DNA of 64,000 bases from Actinokineospora iranica (GTDB lineage Bacteria > Actinomycetota > Actinomycetes > Mycobacteriales > Pseudonocardiaceae): the NCBI RefSeq assembly GCF_900101685.1, contig NZ_FMZZ01000005.1, positions 248,001 to 312,000 on the forward strand, given 5' to 3'. The translations under genes and the position numbers were made by a program. The notes below the pieces were generated by a model, which was given only the letters and a program-made list of their open reading frames with translations, made no database searches and was not told the origin of the DNA. Below are positions 11,280 to 20,999 of the stretch, piece by piece; the stretch's first letter is position 1; the number at the start of each line of letters is the position of its first letter.

Positions 11280-13417
11280 CCGCCGAACTGTCCCTTGTGG
11301 ATAGTGGAGCGCCGGACCGCGAGCAGGTCGAGGCGCTGGTCGCGGGCACGCACACCAATCCGCACCGGGTGCTGGGCAGCCACCCGCGCCCCAGCGGCGC
11401 GGTGGTCCGCGCGCTGTGGCGCGGCGCGGAGTCGGTGACCGTCCTCGCCGACTCCGGCGAGCGGTTCGCCCTCGGCGTGCTGCACCCGGACGGCCTGTTC
11501 TCCGGCGTGATCCCCATGCCGCTGACCGATTACCGGTTCGAGGTCGCCTATCCCGGCCGGGTCGACGTGATGGACGACCCGTACCGCTGGCTGCCCACGA
11601 TCGGCGAACTGGACCTGCACCTGATCAGCGAGGGCAGGCACGAGCGGCTGTGGGACGTGCTGGGCGCGCACCCGCGCCAGGTCGGCGGCGTGTCCGGCAC
11701 CGCGTTCGCCGTGTGGGCGCCGAACGCGCTGGCCGTCGAGGTGCTGGGCCTGCCCATGCGGCGGCTCGACGCGGGCGTCTGGGAGCTGTTCGCGCCCGGC
11801 ATCGGCGCAGGCGTGCGGTACCGGTTCCGGGTGCTCGGCGAAGACGGGGTGTGGCGGGAGAAGGCCGATCCGCTGGCGTTCGCCGCCGAGGTGCCGCGCT
11901 CGGTCGTGCACGCCACCGAACACCGGTGGCAGGACGCGGAGTGGCTGGCGGCCAGGGAAGCCACCGACTGGTCCCGCGCGCCGGTGAGCGTCTACGAGGT
12001 CCACTTGGGATCGTGGCGGCCCGGCCTGGGATACCGCGAACTGGCGGGGGAACTGGCCGAGTACGTCACGGCGCAGGGCTTCACGCACGTGGAGCTGCTG
12101 CCGGTGGCCGAGCACCCGTACGGCGGCTCCTGGGGCTACCAGGTGTCGTCGTACTACGCGCCCACGGCCCGCTTCGGCTCCCCGGACGACTTCCGGCACC
12201 TCGTGGACGTGCTGCACCAGCACGGCATCGGCGTGCTGGTCGACTGGGTGCCCGCGCACTTCCCCCGGGACGCGTGGGCGCTGGCCCGCTTCGACGGCGC
12301 CGCGCTCTACGAGCACCCGGACCCCCGCCGCGGCGAGCACCCGGACTGGGGCACGCTGATCTTCGACTACGGCAGGCCGGAGGTGCGCAACTTCCTGGTG
12401 GCCAACGCGTTGTTCTGGATCGAGGAGTTCCACGTCGACGGGCTGCGGGTCGACGCGGTGGCCTCGATGCTGTACCTGGACTACTCGCGCGAGCACTGGA
12501 CGCCGAACGTCCACGGTGGACGCGAGAACCTGGAAGCCGTCCGGTTCCTACAAGAGCTGAACGCGACCGTCTACAAGCACCACCCGGGGATCATGCTGAT
12601 CGCCGAGGAATCCACCACCTGGCCCGGCGTCACCGCCCGCACCGACACCGGCGGGCTTGGCTTCGGTCTCAAGTGGAACATGGGCTGGATGCACGACACG
12701 CTCGGCTACTTCGGCCGCGCCCCCGAGCAGCGGAGCCTGCCGGACCTCACGTTCTCGTTCAGCTACGCCTGGAGCGAGAACTACCTGCTGCCGCTGTCCC
12801 ACGACGAAGTGGTGCACGGCAAGGGCTCGCTGTGGCGGCGGATGCCCGGCGACGACTGGAACAAGGCCGCGAACCTGCGCTCGCTGCTGGCTTTCATGTG
12901 GGCGCACCCCGGGAAGCAGTTGCTGTTCATGGGGTCGGAGTTCGGGCAGCGCGCCGAGTGGTCGGAGCTCGGCCTCGACTGGGGCCTGCTCGACGAGCCG
13001 CTGCACGCGGGCGTCCACCGCCTCGTCGCCGACCTGAACGCCCGATACCGGTCGATCCCGGCCCTGCACACCCTGGACACCACCCCGGACGGCTTCTCCT
13101 GGGTCGACGCCCACAGTGACGACCGCGGTGGCGTCCTGGTGTTCCTGCGGCACGGCGACGACGGCTCGGTCCTCGCCTGCGTCGCGAACCTCACCGCCAC
13201 CCCCCGCGACGACTACCGGGTCGGATTGCCCGCCGCTGGTGTCTGGCGCGAGGTCCTCAACACCGACGCCGCGGCGTACGGTGGCTCAGGCGTGGGCAAC
13301 CTCGGCGCGGTGACAGCGGAGGAAGTCGGCCACCACGGCCGCCCCGCCTCGGCCGCGCTGCGACTGCCACCTGCCTGCGTGCTGTGGCTGCTGTCGGACA
13401 GCTATTCGCATCGGTAA
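11276..13417 (+). CDS. glgB: 1,4-alpha-glucan branching enzyme
   Basis: 713 aa, usual for GlgB with an N-terminal CBM48 (residues ~110-210) preceded by a second N-terminal domain (residues 10-100, [14 protein letters not shown]). The catalytic triad equivalents are Asp393 ([13 protein letters not shown]), Glu444 (LIAEEST) and Asp510 ([10 protein letters not shown]). It introduces alpha-1,6 branches in the glucan made by GlgE. The ATG overlaps the mak stop. It is the last gene of the operon, with about 90 bp to the next ribosome site. Confidence 0.97.
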   Translation: MTAELSLVDSGAPDREQVEALVAGTHTNPHRVLGSHPRPSGAVVRALWRGAESVTVLADSGERFALGVLHPDGLFSGVIPMPLTDYRFEVAYPGRVDVMDDPYRWLPTIGELDLHLISEGRHERLWDVLGAHPRQVGGVSGTAFAVWAPNALAVEVLGLPMRRLDAGVWELFAPGIGAGVRYRFRVLGEDGVWREKADPLAFAAEVPRSVVHATEHRWQDAEWLAAREATDWSRAPVSVYEVHLGSWRPGLGYRELAGELAEYVTAQGFTHVELLPVAEHPYGGSWGYQVSSYYAPTARFGSPDDFRHLVDVLHQHGIGVLVDWVPAHFPRDAWALARFDGAALYEHPDPRRGEHPDWGTLIFDYGRPEVRNFLVANALFWIEEFHVDGLRVDAVASMLYLDYSREHWTPNVHGGRENLEAVRFLQELNATVYKHHPGIMLIAEESTTWPGVTARTDTGGLGFGLKWNMGWMHDTLGYFGRAPEQRSLPDLTFSFSYAWSENYLLPLSHDEVVHGKGSLWRRMPGDDWNKAANLRSLLAFMWAHPGKQLLFMGSEFGQRAEWSELGLDWGLLDEPLHAGVHRLVADLNARYRSIPALHTLDTTPDGFSWVDAHSDDRGGVLVFLRHGDDGSVLACVANLTATPRDDYRVGLPAAGVWREVLNTDAAAYGGSGVGNLGAVTAEEVGHHGRPASAALRLPPACVLWLLSDSYSHR

Positions 13418-13510
13418 TCCCGCCAGGTATTGGACCTGTCACGTTCGGCGACCCTACGTTCGGTGTCGCGGCGAAATCCGCCTCTCGATCGTGACCCTTC
13501 AGGAGTGAGC

Positions 13511-14059
13511 ATGACCTCAGAAGACCAGGCAGGCGTTTCCCGCGCCGACGTGCTGCGGGGCCTGGGCGTGACCGCGGCGGGGGTGGCGGCGGCGACGCTG
13601 CTCGGCGGCAGCACGGCACAGGCCGCAGAGACGAGCACGGAGCACCCGAACATCCGCCTGATCAACGAGTACTACGCGGTCTACGCCGAGGGCAACCTCA
13701 ACAAGCTGCGCCGGTTCTTCGCCCAGGACATCCGCTGGACCATCCCCGGCCACCACCCGCTCGCGGGCACCAAGGTCGGCGTCGAGGAAGTGCTCGCGTT
13801 CTTCCGCGCGCTCGGCCAGGCCGGGTTCCGCGCCGAGGGCATCTTCCTGGCCGCGCAGGGCGACTGGGTGGTCGACATGCACCGCGGCTGGAGCACCAAG
13901 CCCGAGGGCCTGGACATCACCTGGGCGCTGGCGTTCCGCATCCGCAACCGGCGGATCGTTGAGGCCATCAACTTCCCCGGCGACCAGCACGCCGCGGACG
14001 CCTACTTCTGGAAGACGTTCAAGCTCACCTCGCTCCCCGGCAGGCTGGACCGCCGGTAG
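13511..14059 (+). CDS. Exported NTF2/SnoaL-like protein
   Basis: 182 aa; ATG chosen because AGGAGTGAGC immediately precedes it, although the frame is open upstream. Residues 1-40 look like an export signal: SRADVLRGLGVTAAGVAAATLL followed by AQAAE, with cleavage likely after AQA. The S-R-x-x-x-L context resembles a Tat signal in which the second Arg has become Ala, so Sec export is more likely. Residues 45-175 are a SnoaL-like fold (NEYYAVYAEGNLNKLRRFF, then IRWTIPGHHPLAG). The ligand is unknown. It is convergent with the phospholipase C-family gene, seven bases apart. Confidence 0.8.
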   Translation: MTSEDQAGVSRADVLRGLGVTAAGVAAATLLGGSTAQAAETSTEHPNIRLINEYYAVYAEGNLNKLRRFFAQDIRWTIPGHHPLAGTKVGVEEVLAFFRALGQAGFRAEGIFLAAQGDWVVDMHRGWSTKPEGLDITWALAFRIRNRRIVEAINFPGDQHAADAYFWKTFKLTSLPGRLDRR

Positions 14060-14065
14060 GCCCGG

Positions 14066-15862
14066 TCAGAGGTGGCTGGTGAGCGTGCGGAGGAACGCGG
14101 GATCGGCGGCGGCGGTGACCCGCACGTCGTAGCGGCCGTGGCGCACCGGCCAGTCGACGCGGACGGTGCGCCCCGCCCCGACCCGCACCATCCGGGTCGA
14201 CCGCTCGTCGGCGAGCCGCAGGGTGACCGCCTGCCCCGAGTTGGCGATCACCAGCTCCACCGCGCCGCGCAGGGGCAGCAGCCGGGCGGCGACCTCGACG
14301 CCCGCCGTCGCGGGCGCCGCCGAACTCCCACCAAGACCCGTTGGGGCCCTGGACGGCCACCCGGTAGGCGGCGCCCGCGAGCGTCAGCGGCTCGGTGTGG
14401 CTGCCGGAGACGTCCCGGTGGGCCGGTTCGGGGCGTTCGCCCGCGTACGGGTAGATCGCGAAGTGCGCCGACGCGCGGCCGGTGTTGGTCAGCGTCAGGT
14501 CGAGCGTGCCGTGCGGCCGGAGCACGCCGGACACGGTCGTCCGGTACGGCACCGGCCGCGCGGGCCGGGTCCCCGGCTCCACGGTCGGCGCTCGCTGCTC
14601 GTCCGGCGGCGTCGGGTGCCACCGGGCGATCGGCGCGGGCACGGGTCCCGGCCGCGTCAGCCGCGGCGGTCTGCCCGGCCGGGTGAGGTCGAACGCGCCG
14701 GTGAGATCCCCGGCGACCGTGCGCCGCCACGCGCTGATGTTGGTCTCCCGGACCCCGGTCCAGCGCTCCAGCAGCCGCAGCACGGACGTGTGGTCGTACA
14801 CCGTCGGGTCGACGTGCCCGCCGACCGTCCACGGCGACACGATCGTCATCGGCACCCGCGGCCCCAGGCCGAGCGGCTGCCCGTCGAAGTGCTCTTCGGC
14901 GTCGTCCCGCGGCGGGACCGGCGGCGGCACGTGGTCGAAGAAGCCGTCGTTCTCGTCGAAGGTGATCAGCAGCACCGTCTTCGACCAGGTCAGCGGATCG
15001 GCGGCGATGGCGTCGAGCACGTCGTAGACCAGGTTGGCGCTGCCCACCGGGGTCGACGCGCCCGGGTGTTCGGAGTCCGCTGCCGTCGGCACCAGCCAGC
15101 TCACCCTCGGCAGCCGCCGCGCCGCGATGTCCGCCCGCAGCCTGCGCACCAGCGTGCCCGGCTCGCTGCGGTACGCGCCCCGCTGGAACAGGCGCCGCTC
15201 GGCTGGCGTCAGCGCGGCGACCCCGGCGTCGAACCGCCGCAGCGCCCGCGCGCGCTCGTCGGCGGACCGGGCGTGCAGCGAGTCGTAGAACTCTTCCGTG
15301 GTGCGGAATCCGCCCTCGACCGCGGTCAGGATCTTGCGCCCGATCGCCTTGAACGGCGCGAAGTACTCCACCGCGTTGTCGGTAAAGCTGTCCCACTCCT
15401 GGTAGATCTGCCACGACACCCCCGCCGCCTCAACCCGCTCCGGGTACGTCGTCCACGAGTAACCCGGGTGGCTGTAGGAGTACGCGGCGTTGGTCACCGC
15501 CCGCGCGCCGTCCGCCTCGAAGCCGTGGTGCCCGTCCACAGGTAGTTCCGGTTCGGGTTGGTCGACCCGGACACCGAGAACGGCAGCACGACCCCGCCCG
15601 CCGGGTTCGGCTGCTCGAACACCGAACCACCCGATGGCAGCCGCAGCGGATGCCGGTCCCCGAACCCGCGGACCCCGCGCAGCGCCCCGAAGTAGTGGTC
15701 GAACGACCGGTTCTCCTGCGTCAGCACGACCACGTGCTCGACCGCGTCGAGCCCACCCCGGCGCATCGGCTCGGCCATCGCCGCGTGCACCGACGGCGGC
15801 AACAGGGAAGCGGCGGCGGCCCCGGAAATCCCGAGGATTCGGCGGCGCGAGAGGTCGACCAT
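14066..15862 (-). pseudogene. Phospholipase C/phosphoesterase family gene, two compensating frameshifts
   Basis: Read as one gene of about 598 codons on the minus strand. The N-terminus is a Tat signal (MVDLSRRRILGISGAAAAS), followed by the metal-site motif TQENRSFDHYFG of the phosphoesterase/PLC family. Near 15530, after NYLWTG, the frame shifts; restoring one base gives the continuous HHGFEADGARAVTNAAYSYSHPG. The middle holds LVPTAADSEHPG, LITFDENDGFFDHVPPP and the C-terminal PLC domains. Near 14310 a second shift of opposite sign returns to the original frame, giving VEVAARLLPLRGAVELVIAN to the stop. Both ends share one frame, so two one-base errors (real or from sequencing) explain the break. 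If intact, a secreted phosphodiesterase. Confidence 0.85.
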
Positions 15863-16044
15863 GCCCGAACCTCACCCGGCCGGATGAACACCGGCCCAAC
15901 CCCGCCGCACACCCCAGTGAAGATCCCGGCGCGCCCACTATCGGGTGAGCCGCCGCGCTTTCGGAAGATCCGTTGCCGTCCTTCGGCTTCGCCGAAACCG
16001 CGGTGCCGTTAGTGTCCGGTATAGACTTCTGACGAGAGAATGGA

Positions 16045-17295
16045 TTGTCTTCGCTTATGTCGCTCCTGGCTGACGTGGCCGCGGCGTCGTTTCGGATCTT
16101 CGACGTCGCGCGCACCACCCCGCTCGACCACAATCTCCGGCTGTCGGAACGGACCGGCGCGGAGATCTGGCTCAAGCGGGAAGACCTGCAGGTGGGCCGG
16201 TCGTACAAGATCCGCGGCGCCTACAACGTGCTCGCGCAGCTCGACGCCGACGCCCGCGCGGCGGGCGCGGTGTGCGCCAGCGCGGGAAACCACGGCCAGG
16301 GCTTCGCCTACGCCTGCGCGCGGCTGGGCATCCGCGGCCGGGTCTACGTGCCCGGCACCACCCCCCGGCAGAAACGCGACCGCATCACCGCCCTCGGCGG
16401 CGCCGCGATCGACCTCGTCGTGACCGGCGACACCTACGACGACGCCGCCGCGGCGGCGATCGAGGACTCCGGGCGGACCGGCGCGACCCTGGTGTCGGCC
16501 TTCGACGACCCGCGCACCATCGCCGGGCAGGGCACCATCGCGGTGGAGATCGTGGAGCAGCTGCGCCGCGCCCCCGATGTGGTCGTGGTCCCGGTGGGCG
16601 GCGGCGGCCTGCTCGCGGGGGTGGCGAGCTGGTTCGCGGCCAAGCACCCCGCGGTGCGCGTGATCGGCGTCGAACCCGCCGGGGCCGCGAGCATGGCCGC
16701 GGCGCTGGCGGCCAACGAGCCGGTGTCCCTGAGCCGGGTCGACACCTTTGTCGAAGGCGCCGCCGTCCGCAGGGTCGGCGACAAGACTTTCCCACTGGTC
16801 CGGGACAGCAACGCCACCCTCACGACTGTCGCAGAGGGCCGGGTCTGCACCGAAATGCTCGACCTGTACCAAATCGACGGGATCATCGCCGAGCCCGCGG
16901 GCGCGCTCGCCACGGCGGCGCTGGACCACCTGGCACTCGACCAGGGCGCCACCGTCGTCTGCCTGCTGTCCGGCGGGAACAACGACGTCAGCCGCTACTC
17001 CGAGGTCATCGAGCGCTCGATGGTCCACAGAGGACTGCGCCACTACTTCCTGGTGGACTTCCCGCAGGAACCCGGAGCGCTGCGCCGTTTCCTGGACGAA
17101 GTCCTCGGCCCGGACGACGACATCGTCCTGTTCGAGTACGTCAAACGCAACAACCGTGAAACCGGCCCCGCCCTCTGCGGCATCGAACTGGGCGAGCCGG
17201 AAGCCCTCGACGCCCTGCTGAAGCGCATGGAGGCCAGCCCCATGCGCTGCCAGGCCGTGGAACCGGACACCGCACTGCACCGCTTCCTGCTGTGA
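16045..17295 (+). CDS. ilvA: Threonine dehydratase (threonine ammonia-lyase), biosynthetic
   Basis: 416 aa. PLP-dependent deamination of L-threonine to 2-oxobutanoate, first step of isoleucine synthesis. The PLP lysine is Lys55 in GRSYKIRGAY; SAGNHGQGFA binds substrate/PLP phosphate with GGGGLLAG; residues ~325-410 form an ACT-like regulatory domain (FLVDFPQEPGALRRF). I chose the TTG at 16045, which has GAGAGAATGGA before it; the ATG at 16057 has no ribosome site. It overlaps the NUDIX gene by four bases and is divergent from the phospholipase C gene. Confidence 0.93.
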   Translation: MSSLMSLLADVAAASFRIFDVARTTPLDHNLRLSERTGAEIWLKREDLQVGRSYKIRGAYNVLAQLDADARAAGAVCASAGNHGQGFAYACARLGIRGRVYVPGTTPRQKRDRITALGGAAIDLVVTGDTYDDAAAAAIEDSGRTGATLVSAFDDPRTIAGQGTIAVEIVEQLRRAPDVVVVPVGGGGLLAGVASWFAAKHPAVRVIGVEPAGAASMAAALAANEPVSLSRVDTFVEGAAVRRVGDKTFPLVRDSNATLTTVAEGRVCTEMLDLYQIDGIIAEPAGALATAALDHLALDQGATVVCLLSGGNNDVSRYSEVIERSMVHRGLRHYFLVDFPQEPGALRRFLDEVLGPDDDIVLFEYVKRNNRETGPALCGIELGEPEALDALLKRMEASPMRCQAVEPDTALHRFLL

Positions 17296-17762
17296 CCGAG
17301 CGCCAACAGCCACAGCAAGCCGCGCGCGTGCCCTACACCAGCTTTGTCGACGTCCTGCTGCTGTTGGTCCGCGACGGGCATGTCCTGCTCGCCCGGCGCC
17401 ACAACACCGGCTACGCCGACGGCCAGTGGAACCTGCCGTCCGGCAAGCTGGAAGAAGGCGAAGACGTGGTGGCCGCGGTCATCCGCGAGGCCCGCGAGGA
17501 AGTCGCCATCGACCTCGACCGCGGCGACCTCGACATGGCCACGTCGGTCCACTGCCGCAACCCCGAAGGCGAAGCCAGGGTCGGCTTCTTCTTCCACGCC
17601 CGCCAGTGGCGCGGCGAGCCCGGCAACGCCGAGCCGCACAAGTGCTCGCGCATCGAGTGGTTCCCCGTCGACCGACTCCCCGCCGACACGGTGCCCTATA
17701 CCCGGGCGGGCGTCGAGCAGTTCCGGCGCGGCGAGCGATTCGGCCTGCACGGCTGGCCATGA
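17292..17762 (+). CDS. NUDIX hydrolase
   Basis: 156 aa. The Nudix box runs from GKLEEGED to REAREEVAI at about residues 53-75 with all catalytic glutamates. The Gly normally near its end is Ala, which is a mild variation. Substrates are nucleoside diphosphates linked to another group; the exact one is unknown. The GTG start overlaps the ilvA stop (GTGA), so the two genes are translationally coupled. A bidirectional hairpin follows. Confidence 0.9.
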   Translation: MTERQQPQQAARVPYTSFVDVLLLLVRDGHVLLARRHNTGYADGQWNLPSGKLEEGEDVVAAVIREAREEVAIDLDRGDLDMATSVHCRNPEGEARVGFFFHARQWRGEPGNAEPHKCSRIEWFPVDRLPADTVPYTRAGVEQFRRGERFGLHGWP

Positions 17763-17764
17763 CA

Positions 17765-17798
17765 CCCCTGGGCGAGCCCGGGTGGGCCCGCCCAGGGG
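17765..17798. terminator. Bidirectional hairpin between NUDIX and AhpD-like genes
   Basis: A perfect 10-bp stem (CCCCTGGGCG and complement) with a 14-base loop lies between two convergent stop codons (17762 and 17818). Outer GACA/TGTC bases extend it with a small bulge. It can serve both transcription units. Confidence 0.75.
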
Positions 17799-17817
17799 CC
17801 GTGTCAGCGGCTGCCGG

Positions 17818-18291
17818 TCAGGCGAACTGGCCGACCCGGTAGTCGCCCGCGGGCTGCCCCACGATGACGTTCGCCCGGTTGAACGCGTTGATGAGGGCGA
17901 TGAGCGACACCAGGGCGCCCAGCTGCTCCTCGTCGTAGTGCTTGGCCGCGTTCGCCCACGCCGCATCGGTGACACCACCGGCCGCGTCCGCGATGCGCGT
18001 GCCCTGCTCGGTCAACTCCAGGGCGGCGCGCTCGGCCTCGGTGAACACCGTCGCCTCCCGCCACGCCGCGACCAGGTTGAGCCGCACCGCGGTCTCCCCC
18101 GCGTGCGCGGCCTCCTTGGTGTGCATGTCGGTGCAGAACCCGCACCCGTTGATCTGACTGGCCCGGATCTTCACCAGTTCCTGCGTCGCCGCGGGCAGCC
18201 CCGATCCCGAGACCACCTTGCCCGCCGAGACGATGTGCTTGAGGAACTTGGCCACGACCGGGTTGCCGAAGAGGTTCAGACGAGCATCCAT
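17818..18291 (-). CDS. Carboxymuconolactone decarboxylase/AhpD-like protein
   Basis: 157 aa from the ATG at 18291, which has AAGGAG ten bases upstream; the frame is open another 57 bases but without a ribosome site. The CMD helical fold is evident, with the AhpD-type active site NGCGFCTDMHTKEA (Cys-x-x-Cys followed by His four residues later) at about residues 57-70. Such proteins are thiol peroxidase-type antioxidants. The partner and reductant are not visible here. It is probably monocistronic. Confidence 0.88.
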   Translation of the reverse strand: MDARLNLFGNPVVAKFLKHIVSAGKVVSGSGLPAATQELVKIRASQINGCGFCTDMHTKEAAHAGETAVRLNLVAAWREATVFTEAERAALELTEQGTRIADAAGGVTDAAWANAAKHYDEEQLGALVSLIALINAFNRANVIVGQPAGDYRVGQFA

Positions 18292-18430
18292 TGGTGCACT
18301 CCTTGCCGTAACTGCTGGGTACACCTGTCTGACTGACCAGCCCGCCAAGATGTGACAGACCTGAATGTGACCCGCGGCACGCCTGCACGTGCCCTCGCAA
18401 GGTCACCACAGTGGCACCAGACCGCGAACC

Positions 18431-18594
18431 CGTTCGGGCGCGCCAGCGCCTGAACCTCGGGGGTCTGGGGTCTGGGGTTTGAGGGCGTGGTGACCACGAC
18501 GGTGCCACCAGGAGATCCGGGGAATGGCGACCACGGTGGTGCCAAGCCGGGGACCGTTCGGGCGCGCCAGCGCCCGAACCTCGGGGGTCTGGGG
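18431..18594. repeat. Two copies of a 40-bp palindrome-containing repeat
   Basis: Copies at 18431-18470 and 18555-18594 differ at one base. Each holds a hairpin GTTCGGGCGC-gcca-GCGCCCGAAC (perfect in the second copy, one mismatch in the first) followed by CTCGGGGGTCTGGGG. Upstream of each copy is a related CACCACnGTGGCACCA-like segment, also present near 18489-18512. No gene is supported in 18292-18663. The element looks like a dispersed REP-type intergenic repeat beside the tRNA gene. Confidence 0.8.
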
Positions 18595-18663
18595 GTCGTC
18601 CCCCAGAAGCAATGACGGCCGACATGGCTCGCGCTCTCCGCGAGCACATGCCGCCCGAGGCCG

Positions 18664-18736
18664 TGGGCCGCCCGGGGCTCGAACCCGGAACCTACTGATT
18701 AAAAGTCAGCAGCTCTACCGATTGAGCTAACGGCCC
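18664..18736 (-). tRNA. tRNA-Lys (anticodon UUU)
   Basis: 73 nt on the minus strand. The acceptor stem GGGCCGT pairs with GCGGCCC with discriminator A. The D arm is GCTC...GAGC, the anticodon stem GCTGA/TCAGT encloses the loop CTTTTAA (anticodon UUU), and the T arm is CCGGG-TTCGAGC-CCCGG. No CCA is encoded. The sequence was folded by eye; all four arms pair. Confidence 0.97.
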
Positions 18737-18811
18737 CCTCGGGGATCAGTGTAGCGGGCGGCGCGACTGGCCCCCTAGGCCGCTGTGGCAGGCGTCGGAA
18801 ACGGTCCGGGG

Positions 18812-20881
18812 CTATTCGCCTGCGGTGTCGTCGGTGAGGGCGTAGTGGGTCACGTCGTCTTCTGGGAGGGTTCGGCCTGTTTCGTAGGCCGCGTCGAATG
18901 CTTCTTCGCCCAGGGCGGTTTTGGCCAGTTCCAGGTACTGGAAGTGCGGTCCGGCAAGGGATTTCGCCGCTTCCGGGGAGCTGCCGACGGCGGACCACAT
19001 GGCGGCGGCCGCGCCGAAGAGGGTGGCGGCTCGGGTGTGGCGGCCCTGGCGGGCGGTGGCCCAGGCGAGGGTTTCCAGGTGGTGGGCGCGGCTGAAGGGG
19101 CTGTTCAGGGTGAGTTCGCCGCGGATGCCTTCCCTGGCGGCGGTGACGGCTTTGGCGGGGTCGCCGTAGATGGCTTCCAGGCAGGCTTGGCCGTAGTGGG
19201 CCATGGCTTGGTAGTAGGTGTCGCCGCTGGTGGTGGCCAGGGTGAGCATCCGGGTGATCGAGGCTTGGGCCGCGGGGAGGTCGCCGGTGGCTGGGGCGGC
19301 CATGGCGTGGATGAACAGGGGGTGCAGTTCGCGGCGGAGGTCGCCTTCCGCGCGGAAGGCGGCGGCGGTGGCCGCGGCGAGGGGGGCCGCCTGGGCGAAT
19401 CGGCCGCGCAGCAGGTCCCGGAAGCAGCGGACGTAGGCGATGTGGTTCTTGGTGGGCTGGTCGCGGGGGAGTCTGGCCGCTTGGGCGAGTCTGGCGTTGG
19501 CCGCGTCGAAGTCGTACTGCCACAACGCGAAGAGGGCGCTGACGCTCAGGGCGAGGGGGCGGTTGGGGTCGTCGTCGGCGGTGGTGGACAGGGCGCGGTC
19601 GAGCCAGAGGCGGGCCTCGCTGTTGAAGCCGCGCAGCGTCCAGTACTCGTCGATTCTGGTCATCATGCGCAGGGCGACGGTTTCCTCGCCGGGCACGGAC
19701 ACCGACCAGCCCAGGGCGGCGCGCAGGTTCCCGTGGTCGTGGCGGAGCCGGTCCAGCCAGGTGAGTTGGCGGGGGCTGGTCCAGTCGGCGTCGGCCTGTT
19801 CGGTGAGGCGGTCGAACCAGTCGCGGTGCAGGCGGCGGACTCTGGCGAGGTCGCCCGCTTCCTCAAGGCGCTCCTGGCCGTACTCGCGCAGCGTCTCCAG
19901 CATCCGGTACCGGGTGACGCTGTTGTGGGCTTCGCGCAGCAGCACCGATTTGTCGAGCAGGCCGTCGAGGAGGTCGAGCACGCCGTCGCGGTCGAGGCCG
20001 AAGTCGCCGCACACGCGTTCGGCCGCGTCGAGGTCGAACGACCCGGCGAACACCGACGCCCGCGCCCACAGGGTCCGCTCGTCGGCGGTGCACAGGTCGT
20101 GGCTCCACTCGATCGTGGCCAGCAGGGCCCGCTGCCGCGCTGGCGCGGTGCGGTCGCGGGAGGTCAGCAGCGACAGGTGCGCGGTGAGCCGGTCGAGGAT
20201 CTGGCGGGGGGACAGCGACTGGACGCGGGCCGCGGCGAGTTCGATCGCCAGCGGCAGCCCGTCGAGCCGTTCGCACAGGCGGGCGATGTCGGCGCGGTTG
20301 TCGTCGGTCACCTGGAAAGCCGGGTCGACCATCGACGCCCGGTCCACGAACAGCCGCACGCCGTCGAACGACATCAGGTCGGCGGGGATCTCGCCGTCGC
20401 GGGGCACCGGCAGTGGCGGCACGCGCACTATCTGCTCGCCGTTGATGGTGAGCGACTGCCTGCTGGTGGCCAGCACCGTCACACCGGGGCAGCCGGTGAG
20501 CACGGCCTGGACGAAGTGGACGCAGCTGTCCACCAGGTGCTCGCAGTTGTCCAGCACCAGCAGGGCCCGGCGGTCGCGCAGGTGGTCGAGCACGGCTTGC
20601 TCGGCGGGTGCCCCGGACTGGTCCCGCAGGCCGAGGCGGTCGGCGACCAGCGTGCCCAGCAGGGCGGGGTTGCGCAGTTCGGCGAGGCCGACGAACACCA
20701 CGCCGTCGGGATAGGTGGCGGCGACCTCGCGGGCGACCGTGGTGGCCAGCCGGGTCTTGCCGACGCCGCCCGGCCCGGTCAGCGTGACCAGCCGGGCCGT
20801 GGTGAGCAGGTCGCGGACCCGGGCGTCCTCCCGGTCACGACCGAGGTAGCTGGTCAGCTCGACTGGCGGCCCACCGGCCAA
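18812..20881 (-). CDS. STAND/AAA-type ATPase regulator with TPR-like C-terminus
   Basis: About 689 aa. It has a P-loop TGPGGVGKTRLATTVA near residue 33, Walker B LLVLDNCEHLVDSC, the sensor TSRQSL and the winged-helix segment GLPLAIELAAARV of NB-ARC-type ATPases, then helical repeats to the end. No BTAD, LuxR HTH or other effector domain is visible. The frame is open to a GTG at 20986, but that lies inside the terminator hairpin of the upstream gene; the TTG at 20881 with AAAGGTGGTGG before it gives a family-like N-terminus (LAGGPPVELTSYLGRDRE). The start is therefore uncertain. Probably a signal-sensing regulator with unknown output. Confidence 0.75.
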   Translation of the reverse strand: MAGGPPVELTSYLGRDREDARVRDLLTTARLVTLTGPGGVGKTRLATTVAREVAATYPDGVVFVGLAELRNPALLGTLVADRLGLRDQSGAPAEQAVLDHLRDRRALLVLDNCEHLVDSCVHFVQAVLTGCPGVTVLATSRQSLTINGEQIVRVPPLPVPRDGEIPADLMSFDGVRLFVDRASMVDPAFQVTDDNRADIARLCERLDGLPLAIELAAARVQSLSPRQILDRLTAHLSLLTSRDRTAPARQRALLATIEWSHDLCTADERTLWARASVFAGSFDLDAAERVCGDFGLDRDGVLDLLDGLLDKSVLLREAHNSVTRYRMLETLREYGQERLEEAGDLARVRRLHRDWFDRLTEQADADWTSPRQLTWLDRLRHDHGNLRAALGWSVSVPGEETVALRMMTRIDEYWTLRGFNSEARLWLDRALSTTADDDPNRPLALSVSALFALWQYDFDAANARLAQAARLPRDQPTKNHIAYVRCFRDLLRGRFAQAAPLAAATAAAFRAEGDLRRELHPLFIHAMAAPATGDLPAAQASITRMLTLATTSGDTYYQAMAHYGQACLEAIYGDPAKAVTAAREGIRGELTLNSPFSRAHHLETLAWATARQGRHTRAATLFGAAAAMWSAVGSSPEAAKSLAGPHFQYLELAKTALGEEAFDAAYETGRTLPEDDVTHYALTDDTAGE

Positions 20882-20952
20882 CTTGCCGCCACCACCTTTG
20901 CCAGCGCGCGGACAACGTGCCGCCAATGTAGCCGATGCCCAGGTGGGACGCT

Positions 20953-20992
20953 GGCACGGTGGGACCGCCGCGGGCGGCGGTCCCACCGTGCC
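20953..20992 (-). terminator. Strong hairpin after the polyester-hydrolase-like gene
   Basis: A perfect 19-bp inverted repeat with two bases at the centre (arms 20953-20971 and 20974-20992) starts eight bases after the TGA at 21000. It is one of the longest stems in the window and would isolate the downstream ATPase gene from the hydrolase. Confidence 0.85.
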
Positions 20993-20999
20993 GGGGCGG

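Noticed and set aside
15982-15996. TTCGG-CTTCG-CCGAA, a fifth match to the IclR-type 15-bp dyad, between the phospholipase C gene and ilvA
   Set aside because: The core differs from the ATTG/AATG/TATG of the other four sites and the arms can be read simply as a hairpin; the flanking genes have no link to glycerol.
18292-18736. Possible integrated element at tRNA-Lys
   Set aside because: No integrase, no duplicated tRNA 3' end and no mobile genes nearby; the region holds only short palindromic repeats.
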